Assembly: GCF_963668215.1 (NCBI RefSeq)
Contig: NZ_OY764190.1
Coordinates: forward strand, 930,001-994,000
Length of the DNA stretch: 64,000 nt
Source of the DNA: an uncultured Desulfosarcina sp.
GTDB taxonomy: Bacteria; Desulfobacterota; Desulfobacteria; Desulfobacterales; Desulfosarcinaceae
Reading direction: 5' to 3'
Below the pieces are notes generated by a model, which did not search any database, was not told where the DNA came from, and saw nothing but the letters and a program-made list of their open reading frames with translations. The position numbers were made by a program, and so were the translations under genes. This document shows positions 35,609 to 44,310 of this stretch, one piece after another (position 1 is the stretch's first letter; every line of letters begins with the position of its first letter).

Positions 35609-36577
35609 CTAAGGCGTTATCTCAACGAGCGTGCCATTGGGAACGAGCCTGTAGATTTCCTCCATTTCCTGGTTGGTCACCGCGATGCACCCTTCGGTCC
35701 AATCCATTTGGGCATGCGAAGCCCCGACCGGAGAGAACCCGTTTTTCAGGCCGTGAATCATGATATCGCCGCCCGGACAGACGCCGAGTTCCCTGGCCCG
35801 CATTTTATCCTGCTCGTTGGGATAGGAAATATGCAGCGACAGGTGAAAACCGCTGTTGCCGTTGCGCGAATCGATAAAATAATACCCTTCCGGGGTCTTG
35901 TTGTCACCCTCCTTCTCTTTGGGTCCGACCGGGTTTCCTCCCAGGGCAATGGGGTAGCTTTTGATCACCTCCCCCTTTGCAAGCAGCGTCAATCGCCGCG
36001 CCTGCTTTTGGATCAGAATTTTATCGGCCGGTTCCATCCTGACGGCGAATACCTTCTCTTCGAGCGCGGCAACCGTTTCCTGAAGCTTGGCAACCTCATC
36101 CGTTTTCAGTTCCAGGGCTTGCCGGGAACGCTCCAGCGCTGCCTGCTGGGCAGCCATTTTTTCATCTTTGAGGATAACGTTATGAATCTGCAGGATCAGC
36201 ATCTGGCTATCGTGCCGATAGTCGCTGTCCGGATAATCGCGCACGACTGTCTGAAGACATTCGAGTGATTTCCGGTAGTCTTTATGGGCGTTGTGGGGAT
36301 AGGCATAGACAACCCCCATCTCGAAGAGAACGCGGTCCGCTACACCGGGATGGTTCTCGATAATTTGCGCGTATTTATCCAGGGCCGCCGCGTAATTGCC
36401 CTGGTTGAACAACTGATTGGCCTCCTTGGAGAGGGCCTTCTCATCCAGGTGGCTGCAACCGCCGGCAAGCATCGAAATGATCATGATGCCGAAGACGAGG
36501 CGGCAAAAAAACCCGCCTGCGCCTTTGGGTCTTGGGCACGCATTCGTTCGGGCACGTAGTGGTGATGAGAGTCGCAA
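35609..36577 (-). CDS. L,D-transpeptidase lipoprotein with TPR-like region (YkuD)
   Basis: 322 residues from a TTG at 36577. Signal region FFCRLVFGIMIISMLAGGC with Cys41 as likely lipid site. Then a TPR-like helical region (ALSKEANQLFNQGNYAAALDKYAQ) and a coiled coil with RSRQALELKTDEVAKLQETV. The C-terminal YkuD domain has IMIHGLKNG and the catalytic SHAQMDWTEGCIAVTN (His and Cys). It crosslinks peptidoglycan or attaches protein to it in the periplasm. Forms a group with the Lpp-like gene and a second L,D-transpeptidase, all minus strand. Confidence 0.87.
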   Translation of the reverse strand: MRLSSPLRARTNACPRPKGAGGFFCRLVFGIMIISMLAGGCSHLDEKALSKEANQLFNQGNYAAALDKYAQIIENHPGVADRVLFEMGVVYAYPHNAHKDYRKSLECLQTVVRDYPDSDYRHDSQMLILQIHNVILKDEKMAAQQAALERSRQALELKTDEVAKLQETVAALEEKVFAVRMEPADKILIQKQARRLTLLAKGEVIKSYPIALGGNPVGPKEKEGDNKTPEGYYFIDSRNGNSGFHLSLHISYPNEQDKMRARELGVCPGGDIMIHGLKNGFSPVGASHAQMDWTEGCIAVTNQEMEEIYRLVPNGTLVEITP

Positions 36578-36617
36578 CGTCAGTTCTCTTTGTAAATCCG
36601 CACGACAAAAATCATTT

Positions 36618-36762
36618 AGTATCTATCCACAAATGGTAGATTTCGGTTCCCGGCAAGGCCCGAGCGAGGCCGACACCACAGGCATAGCAGCGCTATGTCG
36701 AGGATGGCGGACGAGCGAGAACGCCGCCGGGGGCCGAAAGATGCCGTTTGTGGATGGATACT
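36618..36762. repeat. 145-bp imperfect palindromic element (MITE-like)
   Basis: The first 45 bases and last 45 bases are inverted copies: AGTATCTATCCACAAATGG at the left against AGTATCCATCCACAAACGG (complement) at the right, continuing through TTTCGG and CCCGG. The centre holds CATAGC-AGC-GCTATG. It encodes nothing and would fold into one long hairpin. It lies between the first L,D-transpeptidase and the Lpp-like gene. Confidence 0.8.
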
Positions 36763-36805
36763 GAGGAAGTGGCCGGAGATTACAGCCCGGCCACTTCCCG
36801 GCAAT

Positions 36806-37129
36806 TTACTTCTTCATTGATTTCTTGAACATCTCATCGGCAGCTTTGGCCTTTTCTTCAGCTATCCTTTCCTTTTCCGCGGCGATTCGCTCTCTTTCGT
36901 TGGCCCGCTGCTCGGCCTCCTCGGCGCGCGCAAGGGCTTCATTCGCCTTGGCAACGGCCTCGCTGGCCGCCATCTTTGCGTTCTCCGCATCCTGGGCCGC
37001 CTGATCCGCCTGCGCGGCAATCGCCTTTTCCCGGGCCTGTACGGCCTCGAGGTCTTTTTGGGTCGCGCACCCCCCGATACCGATCGCGAGTACTGTCGTC
37101 ATGCAAAGCCCTAAAATCATCTTCTTCAT
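36806..37129 (-). CDS. Lpp-like alanine-zipper lipoprotein
   Basis: 107 residues from ATG 37129 (MKKMILGLCMTT...) after AGGAGA. Lipoprotein signal ends IGIGGC (Cys21). The mature part is one heptad coiled coil rich in Ala (DQAAQDAENAKMAASEAV, then KANEALARAEEAEQRANE) with a charged end, and the C-terminus MFKKSMKK ends in lysines, like Braun lipoprotein whose final Lys is bound to peptidoglycan. It sits between two L,D-transpeptidase genes, the enzyme class that makes this link. Likely an outer membrane-peptidoglycan tether. Confidence 0.78.
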   Translation of the reverse strand: MKKMILGLCMTTVLAIGIGGCATQKDLEAVQAREKAIAAQADQAAQDAENAKMAASEAVAKANEALARAEEAEQRANERERIAAEKERIAEEKAKAADEMFKKSMKK

Positions 37130-37154
37130 CGTAAATCTCCTCTTCTTGTTTGTG

Positions 37155-38468
37155 TTAGGTTTCAAACAAAACCGCATCCAGTTCCAGATCGATTCTCAAG
37201 CGCCTGGCGGCTTCTTCGGCCGCAGGTTCATTATCGAAGGGGCCGGCCAAAACCCGGTGCTGATCGCCCTCGGACAGCACTCTGGCAGGAATGGGCGGCC
37301 CCTGATGATTGATAATGGCCGCCAGCCGCTGGGCATCGGGCTTGTCCCGCAAGCTGGCCGCCAGAACATACCACGCGTCCGTTTTGAATGCCGGCAGCTC
37401 CGGTTGTCCGTACAGCCGGTCCGGGTGCCGGATTCTGACAGGCTGCGCCGCGGCCGTTTTACGACCATCATGATCCGCGGATACCGGCACAGGTATCCCG
37501 CGGGCCTCGAGCACGACTGCCTTGACCTTTTTCCAGTCCAGCGGGCTTTTTGATTGTGCTTCGATATGTTTCAGTTTCGCATAGACCTTTTTCCAGTTGG
37601 CCGTGCCAGATTCTTCAAAAGGCGTATGCGCTTCCAGGTAAACGATGCCGTCACGCCGGCCGACCAGATAGGGCTGGTTGACAATAAGGACCGGGGTTTT
37701 CACCGGGGTTTTTTCGAAAAGACGCTCGATATCTTCCGGATAGAGCCGGATGCACCCATTGGTTGCCCTGAGCCCGATGCTGGCCGGTTTGTTCGTGCCA
37801 TGGATCAGATAGCTCGGCTCACTCAAATAAAGCGCATATTCCCCCAAAGGATTGAGAGGTCCCGGCGGCACCTGGGACGGCAGGGGGTCGCCCTTTTTTC
37901 GATGATCTGCGGCGATCGAGGCGGGTACATACCAGGTCGGCCGGTGTTTCTTTCGCGCGACAAACATTTCTCCCATGGGGGTCGGCCGTTCTTCGGTTCC
38001 CACGCCGACCGGGTAAGTCGATACGCGCAACAACTTTCCGCTTTTTTCAAAGTTAAAGAGCCGCATGGTGGCCAGGTTGATCACGATCCCGTTGCGCCGG
38101 GCGTCGGGAAGGATAAAGGTCAAGGGCAGCAGGATTCGCTCCCGGGCATCAGGCACCCAGATATCGACGCCCGGATTCGCAGCACTGATGTCATTGATGC
38201 CCAGGCTGAAGTGCCGCGCAATATCCGGCAGCGTATCCCCCCGTTCCAGCCGGATCGTCGCCAAACGGCCGATGATGTCATCGTCTTCGGCGACGACAAA
38301 GTCATTCCGTTCGATGGCATCCGCCGGGTATCCCGGCAAGGGAAGCGATTTTGCCAGATATCCACGCATATCGGCACAGCCAGGCACAAACAGGACGATC
38401 AGCAATAAAATCGTAAGATGAAACCTGTTGGATCCGAGGAGCAGGTCAAGTATTCGTTTGAGGATCAT
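37155..38468 (-). CDS. L,D-transpeptidase with LysM-like and SPOR domains
   Basis: 437 residues from ATG 38468 (MILKRILDLLLGSNRF). Lipoprotein signal LLLIVLFVPGC. A LysM-like segment (RLERGDTLPDIARHFSLGINDISAANPGVD) precedes the YkuD domain (PMGEMFVARKKHRPTWYVP, then YLIHGTNKPASIGLRATNGC with catalytic His and Cys), as in ErfK/YbiS. A C-terminal SPOR domain (AWYVLAASLRDKPDAQRL...RVLAGPFDNEPAAEEAARRL) would bind denuded septal peptidoglycan. It probably attaches the adjacent Lpp-like protein to the wall. The stop is 26 bases from the Lpp-like start. Confidence 0.87.
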   Translation of the reverse strand: MILKRILDLLLGSNRFHLTILLLIVLFVPGCADMRGYLAKSLPLPGYPADAIERNDFVVAEDDDIIGRLATIRLERGDTLPDIARHFSLGINDISAANPGVDIWVPDARERILLPLTFILPDARRNGIVINLATMRLFNFEKSGKLLRVSTYPVGVGTEERPTPMGEMFVARKKHRPTWYVPASIAADHRKKGDPLPSQVPPGPLNPLGEYALYLSEPSYLIHGTNKPASIGLRATNGCIRLYPEDIERLFEKTPVKTPVLIVNQPYLVGRRDGIVYLEAHTPFEESGTANWKKVYAKLKHIEAQSKSPLDWKKVKAVVLEARGIPVPVSADHDGRKTAAAQPVRIRHPDRLYGQPELPAFKTDAWYVLAASLRDKPDAQRLAAIINHQGPPIPARVLSEGDQHRVLAGPFDNEPAAEEAARRLRIDLELDAVLFET

Positions 38469-39118
38469 AGCGCTGCAATTTGTCACTTTTTACCGGTGCA
38501 TCAAGTTTAATTCCATAGTCGCATGGAACGGGATTGTCTGATAAACTATACCAAGCTTGGTCGATAATTACAAAATATGCGCACTCGCAGGAATGTCTAT
38601 GTATCTCTGCCCTCATTGAACATCGTTGCGGGCGAGCCGGCCGAACAGCCGACGGATCGCAAAGTTCCGCGGCGTTTGGTCCCGTGACATGGCCGTCCAC
38701 TCGCCCAGGTTCTAAATGTTCCGCGACGCGTCATATAATTAATGCAAAGTCCATTCCCAACAAAGCCGGTCGGCATGTTGGGCAAGCGCAGGGTGACCGC
38801 ATTTGGAATTATCTTCCGCTTTTTGTAGTCCTGCCTGCAACGATACGGATTTCGAAAACCGCTTTTCTGTGGGTTGCACAAATGTAGTGGCGGGGTTTAT
38901 CCCCGCCTTTGGGTTTAGCCTTTGGGTTTGTCCCCGCCTTTGTTAACCGGACGTGGATGAACCGCGTCCCTACGCTACATCAAAGCAACAATACGAATTC
39001 CAAATGCGGCGGCCCTGGGGCAAGCGTCTTTCCGGCTTACCGGTTGTGGTTAATCGTGCTGAAATGATAACATACATGCCAATCCTAACTTTCTAAAAAT
39101 CCTGCAGCGAGGTTAAAA
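38469..39118. other. 650-base intergenic region
   Basis: Divergent promoters for the L,D-transpeptidase and the methyltransferase are expected here. Apart from the REP-like element at 38884-38978 I see no gene. Short open frames in it lack ribosome sites and coding character. Confidence 0.5.
38884..38978. repeat. REP-like element with GGCGGGG-TTTAT-CCCCGCC hairpin
   Basis: Starts GTAGTGGCGGGG, contains a perfect 7-bp hairpin at 38889-38907, a partial repeat of TTTGGGTTT and a second CCCCGCC, and ends CCCTACGCTAC, complementary to the start. A related hairpin with the same flank lies at 48988-49006. Dispersed non-coding repeat. Confidence 0.65.
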
Positions 39119-40108
39119 ATGGGCAACAAGCACACGGATGACGCGATCCTGAAAATGGTTCATGGCTTCATGGCCAGCCGCGTAATCATTAGCGCGGCTG
39201 AACTGGACCTGTTTACCCTGCTTGCCAGCCAGGCGCGCACGGCAGTTGAGGTTGCCGAGGCCATTGGCGCCGATCTGCGCGGTATCACCATTTTGCTCGA
39301 TGCCCTGTGCGCCCTGGGATTTTTGGTGAAAACCAACGACGCTTACCAGACCGAGTCGTCCGCCGCCCCACTGCTGTCGGCTGACGGACCGGCGTCGGTC
39401 CGGCCCATGGTGCTTCACATGGGATCGGTCTGGCGCAACTGGTCCAACCTCAACGATATCGTACTGGGAAATGCCGTGCCGGATTTGGGGAAAAACATCA
39501 TGGACAGGGAGAATTACGAGGCCTTCATCGGGGCCATGCACGTGGTCGCGTCCAGAACCGCACCGGGTGTGGTGGCGGCCATCGGCCCGGACGGGGCCAA
39601 ACGATTGTTGGATGTCGGCGGTGGCTCCGGCTCCTATACGTTGGCCTTTCTCGATGCACAGCCGGCCATGCGGGCGACCCTGTTCGACAAACCGCCGGTG
39701 ATCGAGATGGCCAGGGCCCGGATCGAAGCCGCCGCCATGGCGGATCGCGTCACCCTGGAGCCCGGCGATTTCTACACGGACGAACTGCCGACAGGGAACG
39801 ATCTGGCGCTTTTATCGGCCATCATCCATCAGAACAGCCCCGCGGAAAACGAAGAATTGTATCGCAAGATCCACCGGGCGCTGGATGCCGGCGGCCGCAT
39901 CGTGATCCGCGATCACGTCATGTCCCCGGATCACACCCAGCCGACCGAAGGCGCCCTGTTCGCAGTGAACATGCTGGCCGGCACCAAGGGCGGCGGGACC
40001 TATACATTCGAAGAAATTAAGTCCGGTCTGGTTGCCGCCGGATTTGTGGGCATCCGGCAGATTCAGAGCAAGGCCATGTTTTCTCTGGTGGAAGGCTTCA
40101 AACCGTAA
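39119..40108 (+). CDS. SAM-dependent O-methyltransferase-like protein
   Basis: 329 residues. An N-terminal winged-helix dimerisation domain (ILKMVHGFMASRVIISAAELDLF...) precedes a class I methyltransferase: LLDVGGGSGSYTLAF (SAM motif I), ATLFDKPPVIEMA, VTLEPGDFYTDELP, and AGGRIVIRDHVM. Matches the acetylserotonin/hydroxyneurosporene O-methyltransferase group, found widely in bacteria with varied acceptors. Substrate unknown. Starts 12 bases after GCGAGG. Upstream of the DUF2779 gene by 34 bases, maybe cotranscribed. Confidence 0.82.
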   Translation: MGNKHTDDAILKMVHGFMASRVIISAAELDLFTLLASQARTAVEVAEAIGADLRGITILLDALCALGFLVKTNDAYQTESSAAPLLSADGPASVRPMVLHMGSVWRNWSNLNDIVLGNAVPDLGKNIMDRENYEAFIGAMHVVASRTAPGVVAAIGPDGAKRLLDVGGGSGSYTLAFLDAQPAMRATLFDKPPVIEMARARIEAAAMADRVTLEPGDFYTDELPTGNDLALLSAIIHQNSPAENEELYRKIHRALDAGGRIVIRDHVMSPDHTQPTEGALFAVNMLAGTKGGGTYTFEEIKSGLVAAGFVGIRQIQSKAMFSLVEGFKP

Positions 40109-41049
40109 ATCGTGCCTATCCGGAAATGTCCAATTCGTCGAAATGAGCGATCACATCCAACGTCTCTCCAAATCCCAATACCTCAGGGGCCTTCAGTGTC
40201 CCAAGGCGCTCTGGCTGCATCGCCATCGGCCCGATCTGGCGCCGCCCATCACCGAGCAGAAGCAGTGGCTGTTCGACTCCGGCCACGAGGTCGGCCAACT
40301 GGCCCAAACCTTTTTTGAAGACGGCCTGTTGATCGACGAACCCTATCGGGCCACCGACCGGGCCATCGACGCCACAAACCGCGCCATCGCCGACGGGCGC
40401 GAGGTGATCTACGAGGCCACGGCCTGCTCCCCGGACGGGGCATTTTCCCGGATCGATATTCTCAAAAAAGACGGCCCGGCTCACCCCTGGGACCTGATCG
40501 AAGTCAAGCAGTCCACGGGGGTCAAGGACTATCACCTCGACGACATTGCCCTGCAGCGCTACGCCTTTGCCGGGGCCGGCTACGACGTGCAGCGCTCCAT
40601 CCTGATGCATCTCGACCGCGACTACGTTCGCAGGGGCGGGATCGATCCCCACCAGCTTTTCCTTTTAGAAGACTGCACCGACCTGGCCGTTTCCCGAATG
40701 ACAACGGTGCCCGGCCTCCTGGCCAGCCTGCTGCAGGTGGCCAACCAGTCCGATGAGCCGGACGCGCCCATCGGCAGGCACTGCAGGTCGCCTTTCGAAT
40801 GCGACTTCGTGGGCTACTGCTGGCGGCATGTACCGGTCTACTCCGTTTTCAATGTATTCGGCGGGGACAAACTGGACAGTCTGCTGGCCATGAACATCCT
40901 GGATGTTCGCAACCTGCCGCCGGCATTTCCCCTGACCGACCGCCAGGCCATCGATGTCCAGGCCCATGTGAGTGAAAAAATGCACATCGACCGCGACGCC
41001 GTGGCCAAATTTCTCAATGCGCTGGAATATCCCCTTTACTACCTGGACT

Positions 41050-42352
41050 CAGTAAAATCCGGTTAGGGAATTGCATAAAAATAATTTAAAATCAGCAGGT
41101 TAAACGATATTTTTGCTTGACATTGGGTCGTCAATATGGGCGGCGTTTTGTATGCCCTATTATATCAAGAGGTTATACATGCCACGCACATTCGACCCTT
41201 TCCAAAAGCTCAATGCCCTGGAGTTTTTCTCTTTTTTTCAACCAGCGACTGAGGCAACATCACGGATGCCAGCTCTTGATTCCAAAGGAAACCGACCATT
41301 GCAGATGACTTTTGAGGAACATCTGCGCGCGCTGGTTTACTTTCATCTTGAAGAACACCATTCTGCTCAACACCTGCTGCAAGTGCTTGAAGAAGATGAT
41401 TTTGCCAAAAGTGCCATCGCACCAGAAAACGGAATCAAAAAGAGCAGCTTCTCAGAGGCCACCAACAGCCGGGGACTTGAACAGTTCATGTATGTCTATC
41501 AGAACTTACAAGCTCAGGCATCTTCGATTTTACCCAAGCAACATCCCGAACTCGGTGATCTGGTGGGGATCGACGGTTCCCTCATCGATGCAACCTTATC
41601 CATGCATTGGGCCGACTACCGTAAAAAATCCAAGAAGGCGAAGGTCCACGTCGGTTTTGATCTGAACCGGGCGATTCCAAGAAAGCTTTATCTTACCGAT
41701 GGTAACGGGGCTGAAAGACCTTTCGTCAGCTTGATCCTGTCTGACGGTCAAACCGGTGTGATGGACCGGGGTTATCAAAGCCATCAACGCTTTGACCAAT
41801 GGCAGAATGATGGAAAGCTGTTTATGTGCCGGATTAAAGCCAGCACCAAGAAAACGATCATTAAACAAAACCCCATTGCCTCTGATAGTATCGTTTTTTT
41901 TGATGCCATCGTTGTTCTGGGCACCACGGAAGTCAATCAAACACAAACCCCACTTCGTTTGGTGGGTTACGAGGTGGATCGCGTTAAATACTGGATCGCT
42001 ACGAATCGTTTTGATTTAACTGCCGAGCAAATCGCCACTGCCTATAAGCTCCGATGGGATATCGAAAATTTTTTCGCTTGGTGGAAACGGCACCTTAAAG
42101 TGTATCATCTCATCGCCAGGAGCGAGCATGGCTTGATGGTGCAAATTCTGGCAGGTCTGATCACCTATTTGTTGCTGGCAATCTATTGCCATCGCCAATT
42201 TAACGAGCGCGTTTCCATCAAGAGAGTCCGCCAACTGCGCATAAAAATCCGGAATGAATTACGCGCTGGTGTTTTTGGCAAACCCCCTGATTCAAATTTT
42301 AAAGAGCAAGAATTACATACCGTTAATGCAAGTACTTAGCCGGAAATTACTG
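41050..42352 (+). mobile_element. IS4-like element, copy 2 (1303 bp)
   Basis: Same length, ends and gene as the element at 8766-10068, in the opposite orientation. Flanked by the 9-bp direct repeat ACCTGGACT at 41041-41049 and 42353-42361. The two copies share no flanking sequence, so this is a separate insertion. Confidence 0.94.
41179..42339 (+). CDS. IS4-family transposase (copy 2)
   Basis: 386 residues from ATG 41179 after AGAGG, identical to copy 1 over this span as far as I can read; the one amino-acid change visible (Ile/Met) lies upstream of this start. DDE motifs and the Y-R-E-K signature are intact, so this copy can support movement of both elements. Confidence 0.92.
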   Translation: MPRTFDPFQKLNALEFFSFFQPATEATSRMPALDSKGNRPLQMTFEEHLRALVYFHLEEHHSAQHLLQVLEEDDFAKSAIAPENGIKKSSFSEATNSRGLEQFMYVYQNLQAQASSILPKQHPELGDLVGIDGSLIDATLSMHWADYRKKSKKAKVHVGFDLNRAIPRKLYLTDGNGAERPFVSLILSDGQTGVMDRGYQSHQRFDQWQNDGKLFMCRIKASTKKTIIKQNPIASDSIVFFDAIVVLGTTEVNQTQTPLRLVGYEVDRVKYWIATNRFDLTAEQIATAYKLRWDIENFFAWWKRHLKVYHLIARSEHGLMVQILAGLITYLLLAIYCHRQFNERVSIKRVRQLRIKIRNELRAGVFGKPPDSNFKEQELHTVNAST

Positions 42353-43080
42353 ACCTGGACTACGAGACCATCTTTCCGGCCATCCCCCTGTTCGACCGGT
42401 CTTCGCCCTACCAGCAGATTCCCTTCCAATTCTCCCTGCATGTACAGGAGCATCCTGGTGGTAAGGTGGTGCATGAGGAATTTCTGCATACCGATGAGGG
42501 CGATCCCCGGGGTGATTTCATACGAGCCCTGGTCGAAAGCTGCGGCAGCCGGGGATCGGTGATCGTCTACAACATGGCCTTCGAGGCACGCATCAATCGC
42601 GAGTTGGCCGCACACTTTCCCCAGCACGCGACGGCCCTGGAGGCCATCAACGCCCGCATGATCGATCTGCTGGTTCCCTTCCGTTCCCGGTATCTCTATC
42701 ATCCAGCCATGGAGGGCTCTGCGTCCATCAAAAAGGTCCTGCCCGCCTTCGTTCCCGAACTGTGCTACGACGATCTTGCCATCGGCGACGGCGATACGGC
42801 CTCGCGCCAGTATTTAAAGTGTATCAAGAACATGGTGACGGAAGATGAGAAGCAGACGATCTATGCCAACCTGAAACGCTACTGTGCCATGGATACCTGG
42901 GCCGAGGTGCGGCTGATCGAACGGTTGCGGGAGATGGCGAAATAAATCGTTTTCCTTCGTTTTGCCATTCTATAGAAATGAAGGAAAACCAACATTATAT
43001 CAATAGATATCGATAGGTTTAAAAAGACGGGTTAAAAATGAAAAGAAGGTAAAACAACTCCTCCCCGCCTACATTTGAGT

Positions 43081-43108
43081 ACTCGCTGTTTACCGTTCAC
43101 TGTTCACC
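43081..43108. repeat. Heptamer array A at the end of the radical SAM gene
   Basis: Three clean 7-bp units, GTTTACC, GTTCACT and GTTCACC (43088-43108), plus a decayed ACTCGCT. The minus-strand stop codon of the radical SAM gene (43104-43106) lies in the last unit. Same repeat family as arrays at 44234, 46100 and 46743. Bases 42946-43080 hold no gene. Confidence 0.75.
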
Positions 43109-44138
43109 TTCCCGCCTTCACCTGCAACCCCTCGTCGATCAAATCCAGGACGGTCTGCTTCTCCCGGGGGAAGGGGTACCCCTCGTAGCTCTGGGAAAAA
43201 AGCAGGCCGCCACGGAGGTTTCGCCAGTAGTTGCCGGCATGATCGAAGCAGACCCGGCCGGTGACCGACAACGCCTGCATGGTCAACCGCAATTCCTTTA
43301 GCTGTCCGGTGGGGGTCAGCATCTCGAAGTCGCCCGCTTCCATCTCCGCAGCCAGGGGGGTACCGGGCCAGGGGCGCAAGGGGCGTGAGCGGATGTAGTG
43401 CGGATCGATCTCGCTGAGAACGCGGGCCGTATTTCTGGCATGCTGCTCCCACAAAGCTTTCCCGCCCAAACCGGGCATCCAGTATTCCGAAAGCTGGAAA
43501 CCCGCCGCCAGGGCCTTTTGTCCCCCCTTGATGTGGATCTCGGCGGTGGCGCCCTTGCGGATCTTTTTCAAAACCGTGTCGTCCCCGCTTTCCAGGCCGA
43601 CATGCAGTCGGTCCAGGCCCGCCTGCCGAATGGCTTTGAGGTCTTCGAGGGATTTTTGCACCAGGGTTTTGGAGCGCGCGTAGGTGGTCACCCGGCGGAT
43701 GGTGGGAAAGATCCGGCGCAGATATTCCAGCACCTCCACCAGTTGGTCGGTTTTCATGATCAGGCTGTTGGCATCCTGGAGAAATACGGTTTTGCCACCG
43801 GAAAGCAGCCAGTGATAGAGCATGGCAAAGCCCTGGTGGTGGTTCAGCCGGGGGTGTTTCTCGATGAGGGCGATGGCGCCCTGGTGGCTGATCTCGCCGT
43901 CAACGCCGGATTGCTTTATAAGATCGTCGCGCAGGGCGGCCATGGCGTCGATGTCGCCTTTGATCTCGGCCACCGACCGCACCTGGAATTTTTCGGTTTT
44001 GTACATGCCGCAGAACGTGCAATGGTTCCAGGGGCAATTACGGGTCAGACGGATCAGCAGCGAATCGCTGCCGCCTTCGCTGGGCGGCCGGTAGATGCCG
44101 GTTTCGAAAGCATATCGTTCGGGAATCAATGAATTCAT
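43104..44138 (-). CDS. Radical SAM protein
   Basis: 344 residues. The cluster motif is Cys35-x4-Cys40-x2-Cys43 (NCPWNHCTFCGMYK), one residue longer in the first spacing than the classic CxxxCxxC, as seen in a subfamily with the CPWNxCTFC signature. Then a TIM-barrel pattern (TVFLQDANSLIMKTDQLVEVL, RLHVGLESGDD). There is no extra cluster domain. Reaction unknown. Its TGA stop is supplied by a heptamer repeat array. Runs in the same direction as ade, tatD and the ADP-ribosylglycohydrolase gene. Confidence 0.85.
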   Translation of the reverse strand: MNSLIPERYAFETGIYRPPSEGGSDSLLIRLTRNCPWNHCTFCGMYKTEKFQVRSVAEIKGDIDAMAALRDDLIKQSGVDGEISHQGAIALIEKHPRLNHHQGFAMLYHWLLSGGKTVFLQDANSLIMKTDQLVEVLEYLRRIFPTIRRVTTYARSKTLVQKSLEDLKAIRQAGLDRLHVGLESGDDTVLKKIRKGATAEIHIKGGQKALAAGFQLSEYWMPGLGGKALWEQHARNTARVLSEIDPHYIRSRPLRPWPGTPLAAEMEAGDFEMLTPTGQLKELRLTMQALSVTGRVCFDHAGNYWRNLRGGLLFSQSYEGYPFPREKQTVLDLIDEGLQVKAGR

Positions 44139-44233
44139 GGGGCACCGTTAGCGGGTTGGTTCGGTTGGTTGCATTGGTTCAGTTCGTTAAATTGGTTTGA
44201 TTAGTTAAGATCGATTAGAATATGCAGGAAACC

Positions 44234-44310
44234 GATCACCATTCACGGATCACAGATCACTGTTCATCGTTCACCACTCACTGTTCACCGATCACTGTTC
44301 ACAGATCACC
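44234..44310. repeat. Heptamer array B (11 units) at the end of ade
   Basis: Eleven consecutive 7-bp units of the form (G/A)NTCANN: GATCACC, ATTCACG, GATCACA, GATCACT, GTTCATC, GTTCACC, ACTCACT, GTTCACC, GATCACT, GTTCACA, GATCACC. The last residues (VICEQ) and stop of adenine deaminase are encoded by it. A separate GGTT-rich low-complexity run precedes it at about 44155-44219. Confidence 0.85.

Larger units (their letters stand above)
40143..42945 (+). pseudogene. DUF2779 nuclease gene split by IS4-like copy 2
   Basis: Removing the IS and one 9-bp duplicate joins 40143-41049 to 42362-42945 as an open frame of 496 codons. The N-terminal half is a Cas4-like PD-(D/E)XK region: a first Cys in GLQCPKALWL, SRIDILKK, DLIEVKQS with Glu and Lys, then CRSPFECDFVGYC supplying three further Cys for a likely Fe-S cluster. 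The C-terminal half is a DEDD exonuclease-like domain: LDYET (Asp302, Glu304), VYNMAFEARIN, RMIDL, and YCAMDT. The IS lies exactly between Asp302 and Glu304. The 5' fragment could still be made as a truncated protein ending VKSG. Confidence 0.9.

Noticed and set aside
38597..38881. 94-residue minus-strand open frame
   Set aside because: No ribosome site, odd composition and no family pattern; lies in an intergenic region with repeats.
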